Below are positions 1 to 5,665 of a stretch of DNA of 8,366 bases, in pieces (the stretch's first letter is position 1; each line of letters starts with the position of its first letter). The notes under the pieces are model-generated. The model made no database searches, had not been told where the DNA came from, and saw only the letters and a program-made list of their open reading frames with translations. Source of the stretch: Candidatus Freyrarchaeum guaymasense (GTDB taxonomy: Archaea; Asgardarchaeota; Jordarchaeia; Jordarchaeales; Freyrarchaeaceae); NCBI GenBank assembly GCA_030587405.1, contig JAUQZD010000082.1, positions 1 through 8,366 of the forward strand, written 5' to 3'. The translations under genes and the position numbers were made by a program.

Positions 1-676
1 AGGCAGCTTGAAGGCTTCACTGGAGGCTTATCCAAGTATGTTGATGGTAGCTACTCCGGACTACACGACGCTGGATAGGAGGTTAACGGGCTCAACCTTA
101 ACCTAGACGATTCTTTAGTCGTGTGGGATGAGCCCGTCTACATAGCCGTAGACTCGGCCGGGATTAAGGTTCACAGGTCCGGTGGCTGGATAAGGAGACG
201 TTTCAATGTTAGGAAGGGATGCTTGAAGGTTCACATAGCCGTGAACGTTGAGACCTGTCAGATAGTTGCTTTGGAGGTGTAAGGGGGTACATACGCGACG
301 GGGCGAGGCTTGGAGGGCTCGTGGAGGAATCCTCAAGGAGGGTTGTGTGAGGGGCGTGATAGGAGATGGGGCATACGACTCTAAACGTAACTTCAACCTC
401 CTACGAGGTGGGCATAGAACCCATCATAAAGGGTAGGAGGAACGCCGTCAAACGGCTTAGGGGGGCTCAGCTAGGAGAAAAGCCCTAATAATGCAGAGAG
501 GCGCCTCAGAAGAGTGGAGGCGTAAGTACGGCTTAAGATGTAGCCGAATAGCATTCTTATGGGTGAAACGGGCATTCGGAGAATACGTAACAGCCAAGAA
601 CTCAAGAATGATCTAAGAGATAACCCTGAAAGTCTTCCTATACAGCCTATTCATAGGGATGACGAGAACCGCCTAA
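1..676 (+). pseudogene. Decayed IS5-like DDE transposase (insertion sequence remnant, left end outside window)
   Basis: Reading across frames recovers a near-continuous transposase. The pieces include RQLEGFTGGLSKYVDG at the left edge, PDYTTLDRR, then EPVYIAVDSAGIKVHRSGGW and LKVHIAVNVETCQIVALEV (121-279), GVIGDGAYDSKRNFNLL, VGIEPIIKGRRNAVKRL, and FGEYVTAKNSRMI with a final LKVFLYSLFIGMTRTA ending at 674-676. The order matches the C-terminal two thirds of IS5/IS4-type DDE transposases. The first catalytic Asp (VDSAG, codon 151-153) and the second (GDGAYDSK, codon 365-367) survive. The third-acid region has decayed: where relatives have VE before AF, this copy reads SRIAF. Stops (taa at 280, taataa near 481) and several one-base frame changes (near 47, 82, 280-290, 340 and 405) make it non-functional. 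No intact partner ORF or terminal inverted repeat is visible. The family is clear; the exact IS subgroup is not. Confidence 0.85.
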
Positions 677-727
677 AAAAGAGAAGAGCAAGCAAAAGGC
701 AAAACTGGGACAGAAAACATCACAAAC

Positions 728-944
728 ATTTATGCAGCAACCTTTCATCCTGAACATGCAAAGAAACACACTTAAGCCGATCACATCCATGTAGGAGCCT
801 GTGAAAATAGAGCCGATGCGTCCAGCCTATGAGCTTTTAAGAGAAGTTAAAAGGTGGAAGAATTGGGATGCTTCCATAGTTTATTCTTCGAGAGGCTGCA
901 CAAGGAAGGGCTCCTTTTGCGCAGTGCCAAAAGTTGAGGGCTAA
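728..944 (+). pseudogene. Fragment of a B12-binding-type radical SAM protein, inactivated
   Basis: Two adjoining frames together read IYAATFHPEHAKKHT, stop (773-775), ADHIHVG, then after a frame change near 800 KIEPMRPAYELLREVKRW, ASIVYSSRGCTRKGSFCAVP and KVEG, ending at taa 942-944. This resembles the junction between a cobalamin-binding domain and a radical SAM core in archaeal proteins, where a G(I/V)YAT...PEH stretch and a (H)VHVG stretch lead to a RGC-x3-C-x2-C-x-VP-x-x-EG motif. The middle cysteine of the Cx3Cx2C cluster motif is replaced by Gly (GCTRKGSFC), which alone should abolish the SAM-binding [4Fe-4S] cluster. The N-terminal domain and everything beyond the cluster loop are missing. 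It abuts the IS remnant, so disruption by insertion followed by decay is plausible. The family call rests on motif recognition only. Confidence 0.65.
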
Positions 945-1021
945 GAGCTTAGGTTTTCCTAGCAGGGTAGAGCATGTTTGAAGCCGTGGAACTGAGGGTT
1001 AATTTTTCTTCATCATGTTAT

Positions 1022-1032
1022 GAAAAAAGGAG
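1022..1032 (-). terminator. Oligo-T tract after the ABC operon
   Basis: Read on the minus strand this is CTCCTTTTTTC, about 30 bases past the stop of the last operon gene, with a shorter TTTTT run (1058-1062) nearer the stop. Archaeal intrinsic termination depends mainly on U-tracts, so this is the likely end of the operon transcript. No strong GC stem precedes it. Confidence 0.4.
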
Positions 1033-1063
1033 TTTCATTTTTTGTGACTGTCAGGCTAAAAAT

Positions 1064-2647
1064 TCAACCATCAAACCTCTCTTGTTGTTTGCTTTTTAGT
1101 CTTTGCCTTATGGTAAGGGCTTTCTGCCTTTTAATGGCGTAGTATGTTGCTGTTAATGTGATTGTTAGTGTGGTTGTGGTTGCTGAGAGATAGAGGTGTG
1201 GTGTTCCTTCGGCCTCTGCTAGGTGGGCTAGGTAATTTAGGAGTGTGAGCGTTGTTACTATTGTTGGTACCGGGGCTGGTGAGAGTTCAAAGAGGTAGAG
1301 TGATGTGTTTTCTCCGGTTTTTAAAGCTATGAATTCTGGTTTTCCGTCGAGGTCGTAGTCTTCGCAGTAGGGTGTGAGTGCTGGTGTGAAGTTTGCTTCT
1401 AGGCTTATGCCGCCTTCTACACTCATGCCTTTACCCATTACGGCTACTATGCCGTAGGGTGGAGGGTGCCAAAGTGTCATTTTTTTCTCCGAGCTTATTG
1501 AGGATGGATTGTAGCTTATTGTTACTGTTAAGAGGGTGGTGTAGGTTTCCGCACCGAGGTAGGATGGGGATGACGCTGCCAGGAGCTTGTGCTCCGAGTT
1601 TATGGTGGTGGAGAGGGGGGCGTAGGACTGCTCGGATCTTGATGTTTTACCTGTGGAAACGTCTATCACCGTGTAAAGCCACATGTACCTGGAGCTGGTT
1701 TCGTTGAAGTAACCGTAATGGTAGAAGAATTCGGCGTTGGAGTCCAAGTTTATGTCGGCTACCCCAAACGTGGAAACCGTTAGGTTCGTGTATTTTACCC
1801 ATTTGACTTCGCCGCTGTGGAAGGCGCCGACGCTGAGGTTTGACGGGTCTGAGTAGAACACTAGGTAGTTGCCGGTTGGATTAAATGAGTATATTGTGAA
1901 TGGGAGGATGGTTGAATCTGCTGTCGCTGAGCTACCCTTAGCTTCCTCCCAGAGGGTAGCCTCGAGAGAGTACACTGTGGTTTGCGAGACCACTAGGGCT
2001 TCAAGTCCGGGGGATGAAGGGTAGAAGTCGCCTGCAACTAGTTCAAGTGGAGTTGCTGGAGAGGAGTCAGATGGTAGGGTGTAGTTGCCATTCTCCACCC
2101 CCCTATCCGAGATAACCGTTAGGTTGAATGTTAAGTGTGTTCCGTTGAACAGTGGCGTTGCCACCAAGATTTCCTGGCTTCCGCCGCTGTACCAGTCGGC
2201 GATGGTGGCTGTTGAGTTTTGGGGTGTTACGTAGTTTCCGATTAGTGTGCCGTCTCCGTCGTAAGCCAGCAACTTACCGGGGAGGTGGAGTACTATCTCG
2301 CTTAAATCGTCACCGTCTATGTCTCCTAGCATGAACAGGTCACATTGGGGTGACGAGCTGATGGCTGCTTGCCATGCTAGCTGCCCTGCCTTAAAAACCG
2401 TTACGTTGTAGCCTGCTGATGACTGGGAGAGGGCAACGATTTCCATCTGCTCGCCTGTCAGCCTCCCTCTTTCAACGAACAGCACGTTTGGCGCTGAAAA
2501 GAATGATGTGTCTTCGGTGAGCTTCATCAACACGGATAGTTCAGGGCTCGCTTGGATGAGGGGTTGATGGATGGTGGGAAGCAGCGTGATGACCGTTGCG
2601 AGGAGCACTACGACTACTATGGTTGCTTTAATCGTTTTCCGCTTCAT
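1064..2647 (-). CDS. Membrane-anchored extracellular protein with FG-GAP/VCBS-like calcium-loop repeats (ABC operon partner)
   Basis: This 527-residue protein is mostly extracellular. It has a basic N-terminus and a hydrophobic helix (residues about 7-24), a long Ser/Thr/Asn-rich region with about ten N-glycosylation sequons, and a second helix near the C-terminus (about 485-505). A strongly basic tail follows and should be cytoplasmic. At least three segments fit the DxDx(D/N)G...E loop of FG-GAP/VCBS beta-propeller blades: GDIDGDDLSE (D109), ADINLDSNAE (D298) and EDYDLDGKPE (D430). Weaker copies lie near D151 and D207, so a beta-propeller is likely. The start is taken at the ATG whose ATGA overlaps the permease stop and which has GGGAGG eight bases upstream. 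A longer frame starting at 2728 lies wholly inside the permease gene and lacks this support. It is the last gene of an ATPase-permease-propeller operon, so it is probably the surface partner, sensor or substrate-handling subunit. The exact role is unknown. Confidence 0.85.
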   Translation of the reverse strand: MKRKTIKATIVVVVLLATVITLLPTIHQPLIQASPELSVLMKLTEDTSFFSAPNVLFVERGRLTGEQMEIVALSQSSAGYNVTVFKAGQLAWQAAISSSPQCDLFMLGDIDGDDLSEIVLHLPGKLLAYDGDGTLIGNYVTPQNSTATIADWYSGGSQEILVATPLFNGTHLTFNLTVISDRGVENGNYTLPSDSSPATPLELVAGDFYPSSPGLEALVVSQTTVYSLEATLWEEAKGSSATADSTILPFTIYSFNPTGNYLVFYSDPSNLSVGAFHSGEVKWVKYTNLTVSTFGVADINLDSNAEFFYHYGYFNETSSRYMWLYTVIDVSTGKTSRSEQSYAPLSTTINSEHKLLAASSPSYLGAETYTTLLTVTISYNPSSISSEKKMTLWHPPPYGIVAVMGKGMSVEGGISLEANFTPALTPYCEDYDLDGKPEFIALKTGENTSLYLFELSPAPVPTIVTTLTLLNYLAHLAEAEGTPHLYLSATTTTLTITLTATYYAIKRQKALTIRQRLKSKQQERFDG

Positions 2648-3825
2648 AGGGTTTTCCTCCCAAACAGTATTATTGCTAGGGAGAAGAACACTATGGTTGG
2701 CGGGATCATGTAGAGGATGGTTGCCCAAGGGTTGTAGAGGGGTTTTGCTACTGATTCAACAATTAGGAGGAGGGTTATGGCTTGTGGGAGGAATAGAGAG
2801 TATATTTTGCCGATGAGGACGCTGCTGGGAAGCGTGAAGAAAGCTTCCTGAAGGGCGTATGCGGGGTCGAAGACCCCCGGGTGCCATATTCCGCCGAAGA
2901 TGCGGGTGTTCAGCGCGTGGAGCAGCATGGAAAATTGGTAGAGGGGGAGGTACTGTACTAGCGCCGTCGTTCCTCTCACTGAGGCAGCCGAGTAGAGGAT
3001 TGAGGTGAGAACCTGCTGGTTGCCCAGTATGTTTAGTCCCCCGGATACTAGGGATGCTTGGATGAGACTGGAGATGTTTACTGTAACGGCTATCGAGCTG
3101 GTTGCAGTTATGAATGTCTGGGCTATTAGAAGGTCGAGGAAGAGTATTATCGGAATAAAGTAGGTGATCCTTTTAGCGTAGACGTTTATCAGCGAGGCAG
3201 CTCCCTGAACGAGAAGTAGGAAAAGGAAAAAGGAAGGGAGGAGAGGTGTTAGAGGGGTTAAGCATTCAATTACAGGCTTGATAAGGGAGAGTACCGGGTT
3301 AGCTGTTGCGTACAGTTTCAAAGCGTACACTACTGCTAAGGCGACTAGGGAGTATAGGAGGGCGCTTACTAGGCTGCGTACGACGAGGAGCATGTTCCGG
3401 TCAACTCTTACGAGTACGTATATTTCCTCCTCTCTTACGAGGCTTGTCCGGAACATGGTGAAAGACACTATTGGGATGACTAGCATGGGAAGCATGTATT
3501 CAAGGTAAAATGATGAGGTGGCTAGCTCCCTTCTCACGGTGAAGACAAGGGCCACGTAGCTTCTTAACGGGTCAGGGAGGAATGTAAGGGAGTTTAACAC
3601 GCTGAAGAAGTCTCCATATATGAACATGAAGCCAGCTTGTCCGGATATAATCCCCGACACGATATCGGATATAGATGACTGAAGCCCCGCCGTCGCCCCT
3701 CCAAGGTATAGTAGGGTGAGAACGCCGCTCACGACCAGTGTTAAAGTCAGGGTGACCGGCAAGCTCCTAGTGAACGCCTCTACTTCATATCTTAACATCG
3801 CCATTATGCGCCGTCTCAGAGGCAA
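2644..3825 (-). CDS. ABC-2 type transporter permease
   Basis: This is an integral membrane protein of 393 residues from the preferred start, with about six hydrophobic helices (roughly 24-43, 108-125, 150-171, 194-216, 219-241 and 368-389; another is possible near 345-359). The segment after the second helix, RTSLVREEEIYVLVRVDRN, has the R-E-E...L..V.R pattern of the coupling loop in ABC-2 permeases. A long extracellular loop lies between helices 1 and 2 and another between 5 and 6. The start chosen is a TTG at 3825 because GGGGGAGG sits eight bases upstream and the resulting basic N-terminus (PLRRRIMAMLRYE) is typical. ATGs at 3804 and 3798 are alternatives without a good ribosome site, and the longest frame (to 3873) adds only sequence shared with the ATPase gene. 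The gene overlaps the ATPase by about 41 bases and ends in an ATGA overlap with the next gene. The substrate cannot be inferred. Confidence 0.88.
   Translation of the reverse strand: MPLRRRIMAMLRYEVEAFTRSLPVTLTLTLVVSGVLTLLYLGGATAGLQSSISDIVSGIISGQAGFMFIYGDFFSVLNSLTFLPDPLRSYVALVFTVRRELATSSFYLEYMLPMLVIPIVSFTMFRTSLVREEEIYVLVRVDRNMLLVVRSLVSALLYSLVALAVVYALKLYATANPVLSLIKPVIECLTPLTPLLPSFFLFLLLVQGAASLINVYAKRITYFIPIILFLDLLIAQTFITATSSIAVTVNISSLIQASLVSGGLNILGNQQVLTSILYSAASVRGTTALVQYLPLYQFSMLLHALNTRIFGGIWHPGVFDPAYALQEAFFTLPSSVLIGKIYSLFLPQAITLLLIVESVAKPLYNPWATILYMIPPTIVFFSLAIILFGRKTL
2656..2661 (-). promoter_or_regulatory. Ribosome binding site GGGAGG for the propeller-like protein
   Basis: GGGAGG on the minus strand lies inside the 3' end of the permease gene, eight bases before the ATG at 2647. 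It decides the start and implies translational coupling. Confidence 0.7.
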
Positions 3826-4771
3826 CGTCTTCGCCTCCCCCACCCTCAATAAGAGCCATAAAGACTTCCTCAAGGCTCCTACTTAACTCCTTAAACTCGT
3901 AAACGATTACGCCTATCTCCTGGAAGGCCTTGTTAAGCTGGAGCCAGAGCGTTTCAGGGCTTCTGGTGACAACCTTCACCCCATCCCTGCTGAGGGACAC
4001 TTCTAGGGCGGCTTTAGAGGCTTGGAGGAACTCCGCTAACTCCTCGTCTCTATCGCTTCTCACGGCGTAAACGTAGCTTTTCCTCTTCATGAGGCTTCTT
4101 AGGTTTCTAATGCTCTCCTGGGCTATAAGCCTGCCCTTATGTATCACGGCAACGTGGTCTGCAACCTTCTCAACCTCGGGTAGAACGTGGCTGTTAAGAA
4201 ACACGGTCCTCTCCCTTCCCAGCTTCCTTATCATCTCAAGTATTTCAACCCTAGCGACCGGGTCAAGGTTAGCTGTGGGTTCGTCCAGGAAGATCACTTC
4301 TGGGTTTCCCATCAACGCGTTGGCTAGAAGCCACTTCTTGAACATGCCCATGCTGAACGACGAAACCTTCTTGTTCCTGAACTCCCAGAGGCCGAACTCT
4401 TCAAGCAGGGTTTCAGCCTGCTTCTTCAAGCTACGCCTATCCCTCAAACTGTTAAAGCTTGCCAGAGTAACCAGGTAGTCTAGGGCTTTCTCCTTTGGCT
4501 TCGGGGTGAACTCCGGCATGTAGCCTACAACGTCTCTGACCTTCTCCATCTCACACCTGATGTCCCACCCCATGACGGTGGCGGTGCCGTCGCTGGGAGG
4601 GGCGAGGCCAACAAGCATCTTCATGGTGGTTGTTTTACCAGCCCCATTTGGCCCTAGAAAACCAAAGCACACCCTCTCCGGAACACTCATGCTCAACCCG
4701 TCAACCGCGACGAGCCGGGAATACACCTTAGTAAGCTCAAAGGTTTCAATAGCAGCCAATCCCATCCCCAT
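3785..4771 (-). CDS. ABC transporter ATP-binding protein (ABC-2 exporter type)
   Basis: This cytoplasmic ATPase of 328 residues should power the permease encoded just downstream. In order it shows an aromatic A-loop Tyr (KVYSRLVAVDGLS, Y17), Walker A GPNGAGKTT (40-48), a Q-loop region GYMPEFTP (83-90) with Glu in place of Gln, a divergent signature SSFSMGMFKK (137-146) in place of LSGGQ, Walker B VIFLDEP (159-165), D-loop ANLDP and H-loop LNSHVL (His195). The last 100 residues or so form the extra C-terminal domain common in ABC-2 exporter ATPases. The first ATG is used here. The second, two codons on (4765), has the better spaced AGGGA, so the true protein may be two residues shorter. A TATA-like box lies about 40 bases upstream. 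It is the first gene of the operon. The catalytic residues look intact. Confidence 0.93.
   Translation of the reverse strand: MGMGLAAIETFELTKVYSRLVAVDGLSMSVPERVCFGFLGPNGAGKTTTMKMLVGLAPPSDGTATVMGWDIRCEMEKVRDVVGYMPEFTPKPKEKALDYLVTLASFNSLRDRRSLKKQAETLLEEFGLWEFRNKKVSSFSMGMFKKWLLANALMGNPEVIFLDEPTANLDPVARVEILEMIRKLGRERTVFLNSHVLPEVEKVADHVAVIHKGRLIAQESIRNLRSLMKRKSYVYAVRSDRDEELAEFLQASKAALEVSLSRDGVKVVTRSPETLWLQLNKAFQEIGVIVYEFKELSRSLEEVFMALIEGGGGEDVASETAHNGDVKI
3834..3840 (-). promoter_or_regulatory. Ribosome binding site GGGGAGG supporting the TTG start of the permease
   Basis: A purine-rich GGGGAGG inside the ATPase 3' end lies eight bases before TTG 3825. The same bases encode part of the glycine run (EGGGGED) near the ATPase C-terminus, so that low-complexity tail may be a by-product of the embedded ribosome site. 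Confidence 0.5.
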
Positions 4772-4810
4772 TCCCTAACAGGAAAACGAAAAAAGATAGT
4801 ACAGCTCCCC

Positions 4811-4818
4811 TTAAATAG
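4811..4818 (-). promoter_or_regulatory. TATA-like box of the ABC operon
   Basis: The minus strand reads GAGAATCTATTTAAGGGG, a purine-rich BRE-like stretch followed by CTATTTAA. A start site about 25 bases on would leave a leader of roughly 18 bases before the ATPase start. Confidence 0.5.
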
Positions 4819-4905
4819 ATTCTCCCTCATCTGTAAAACAAAAACAAAACATTGAAACACCCTAGGACGCCTTTCAACTTCACCTAGCAAAGGATTCTCA
4901 TCAAA

Positions 4906-4979
4906 GGCTGCCTTAAACCTGATTCCGCCTTAAAAACACTTCCATGAACATCTCCATTAAAACTTACAGGAAGGCAGCC
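4906..4979. repeat. Nine-base inverted repeat between the coiled-coil gene and the ABC operon
   Basis: GGCTGCCTT at 4906-4914 is perfectly complementary to AAGGCAGCC at 4971-4979, with a 56-base AT-rich loop. It starts just downstream of the coiled-coil gene on the minus strand and sits upstream of the operon promoter. It could be a transcript-end structure, a regulator site or chance. The rest of the gap 4772-4982 shows only the operon promoter and no convincing gene. Confidence 0.3.
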
Positions 4980-4982
4980 CTC

Positions 4983-5333
4983 CTACTTAAGAAGCACCAC
5001 CACACTCACTACTACTGTAAATATCGATATTAACAAACCTAAAACTGTAAAGTAAAGGCGCAGGGACTGGTAAAGCTCCTCAAACCTCCTGTTCACGTCC
5101 TCAAACCTCTTGTTTACGTCCTCAAACCGCCTGTTTACGTCTTCGAACCTTCTGTTCACATCCTCAAACCGCCTATCCATGTAACGTATTAACTCCTCGA
5201 ATCTTTTGTCCATCATCTCTACTACTTGTTTTATGTCTTGTTTCGTTGCTAGTTCTTTTGGCGGCAGTCTTTTCTCAAGCTCTTTCTCAATGAGCTCTAT
5301 TACCTCAAGCCTTGCGGAATCACTTAAACCCAA
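4983..5333 (-). CDS. Small coiled-coil protein with C-terminal membrane anchor
   Basis: This 116-residue protein has three parts: an N-terminal charged helix (LEVIELIEKELEKRLPP), a long coiled coil (about 32-92) and one C-terminal transmembrane helix (about 94-115) ending in a single Lys. The coiled coil is made of near-identical seven-residue units of RRFEDVN type (55-85), flanked by looser RFEEL units. Such tail-anchored heptad-repeat proteins are widespread in archaea and bacteria, often annotated as DUF-type hypothetical proteins. No enzymatic motif is visible, and oligomerisation at the membrane is the only supportable role. The start is the TTG at 5333 because GGAGG lies nine bases before it. 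A longer frame begins with TTG at 5360 but has no ribosome site. It stands alone, divergent from the ferredoxin-like gene and separate from the ABC operon downstream, although a shared transcript cannot be excluded. Confidence 0.75.
   Translation of the reverse strand: MGLSDSARLEVIELIEKELEKRLPPKELATKQDIKQVVEMMDKRFEELIRYMDRRFEDVNRRFEDVNRRFEDVNKRFEDVNRRFEELYQSLRLYFTVLGLLISIFTVVVSVVVLLK
5079..5183 (-). repeat. 21-bp tandem repeat encoding coiled-coil heptads
   Basis: Four complete 21-base units (5079-5099, 5100-5120, 5121-5141, 5142-5162) and one diverged unit (5163-5183) lie in frame. On the plus strand they follow the pattern CTCAAACC-x3-TGTT-x-ACGTC. Each encodes one heptad of RRFEDVN type. 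Differences between units fall largely at silent positions, which points to selection on the protein. There are no spacers, so this is not a CRISPR array. Confidence 0.9.
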
Positions 5334-5342
5334 CCTTACAGG

Positions 5343-5347
5343 CCTCC
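5343..5347 (-). promoter_or_regulatory. Ribosome binding site GGAGG for the coiled-coil gene
   Basis: GGAGG on the minus strand lies nine bases before TTG 5333. It favours that start over the upstream TTG at 5360. Confidence 0.5.
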
Positions 5348-5420
5348 ACGGGAAAAACAAGGCGTAGAAAAAGATAAGCTTTTTGTCCTCTTACTATGGC
5401 TTCCCCCTCGAAAGAAGAGA

Positions 5421-5430
5421 TGTATAAGTT
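5421..5430 (+). promoter_or_regulatory. TATA-like box (BRE plus TATAAG) of the ferredoxin-like gene
   Basis: A purine-rich AAAGAAGAGA (a BRE-like element) runs directly into TGTATAAGTTTAA. A start about 25 bases downstream falls near 5450, just before the GGGGTG ribosome site at 5458-5463. The box lies inside the longest open frame that starts at ATG 5396, which argues for the shorter protein. Confidence 0.5.
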
Positions 5431-5457
5431 TAATAGGCTTTTAATGATTGTCTATCT

Positions 5458-5463
5458 GGGGTG
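5458..5463 (+). promoter_or_regulatory. Ribosome binding site GGGGTG of the ferredoxin-like gene
   Basis: GGGGTG, matching the GGTG-type anti-Shine-Dalgarno pairing of archaea, lies seven bases before TTG 5471 and decides this start. Confidence 0.5.
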
Positions 5464-5470
5464 TTCTTTC

Positions 5471-5665
5471 TTGAAGATTAGGGTTAACCTTTCCCGCTGC
5501 GTCGGCGTGCAAAGGTGCGGCGTGTGCTTGAAGGCTTGCCCTGTAGGGTGCTTCGCGCCAGATGAAGCAGGAATAAAGATTAGAGTTGTTAACGAAGATG
5601 CATGTATGGAATGCTACGCGTGCAAGATCCAGTGCAGGCATAACGCAATAGAACTCGACTTCTAA
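5471..5665 (+). CDS. Small ferredoxin-like 4Fe-4S dicluster protein
   Basis: This cytoplasmic iron-sulfur protein has 64 residues from TTG 5471. It has two cysteine sets. The first is CVGVQRCGVCLKACP, that is C-x5-C-x2-C-x3-CP, with a longer first gap than the usual CxxCxxCxxxCP. The second is CMECYACKIQC, a normal CxxCxxCxxxC. It should therefore bind two [4Fe-4S] clusters and carry electrons at low potential. Starting at TTG gives the typical ferredoxin opening MKIRVNLSRC and agrees with the ribosome site and TATA box. The alternative ATG at 5396 (89 residues) adds 25 residues unlike a ferredoxin and has no ribosome site, but a leaderless start there cannot be excluded. It converges on the P-loop ATPase gene with overlapping stops. 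The redox partner is unknown. Confidence 0.85.
   Translation: MKIRVNLSRCVGVQRCGVCLKACPVGCFAPDEAGIKIRVVNEDACMECYACKIQCRHNAIELDF

Noticed and set aside
115..396. 93-codon minus-strand ORF
   Set aside because: It lies opposite the transposase remnant, whose plus-strand readings are clearly recognisable.
559..753. 64-codon plus-strand ORF
   Set aside because: It is out of frame with both the transposase C-terminus and the radical SAM fragment it spans. It is very rich in basic residues and has no support.
1393..1707. 104-codon plus-strand ORF opposite the propeller-like gene
   Set aside because: It is an antisense shadow with a Cys/Leu/Arg-rich, non-protein-like composition.
2648..2728. N-terminal extension of the propeller-like protein by 27 residues
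   Set aside because: It lies wholly within the permease coding sequence, lacks a ribosome site, and precedes a normal signal-anchor start that has one.
3826..3873. N-terminal extension of the permease to an upstream start
   Set aside because: It sits within ATPase coding sequence, and the TTG at 3825 has a strong ribosome site and a typical basic N-terminus.
4089..4478. 129-codon plus-strand ORF opposite the ATPase
   Set aside because: It is an antisense shadow of a highly conserved ABC ATPase. Its composition is that of the reverse complement.
4693..4890. 65-codon minus-strand ORF overlapping the ATPase start
   Set aside because: It covers the operon promoter, shifts frame into the ATPase gene and shows no family features.
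5079..5183. CRISPR-like array
   Set aside because: The 21-base units are contiguous without spacers and are in frame in a coiled-coil gene.
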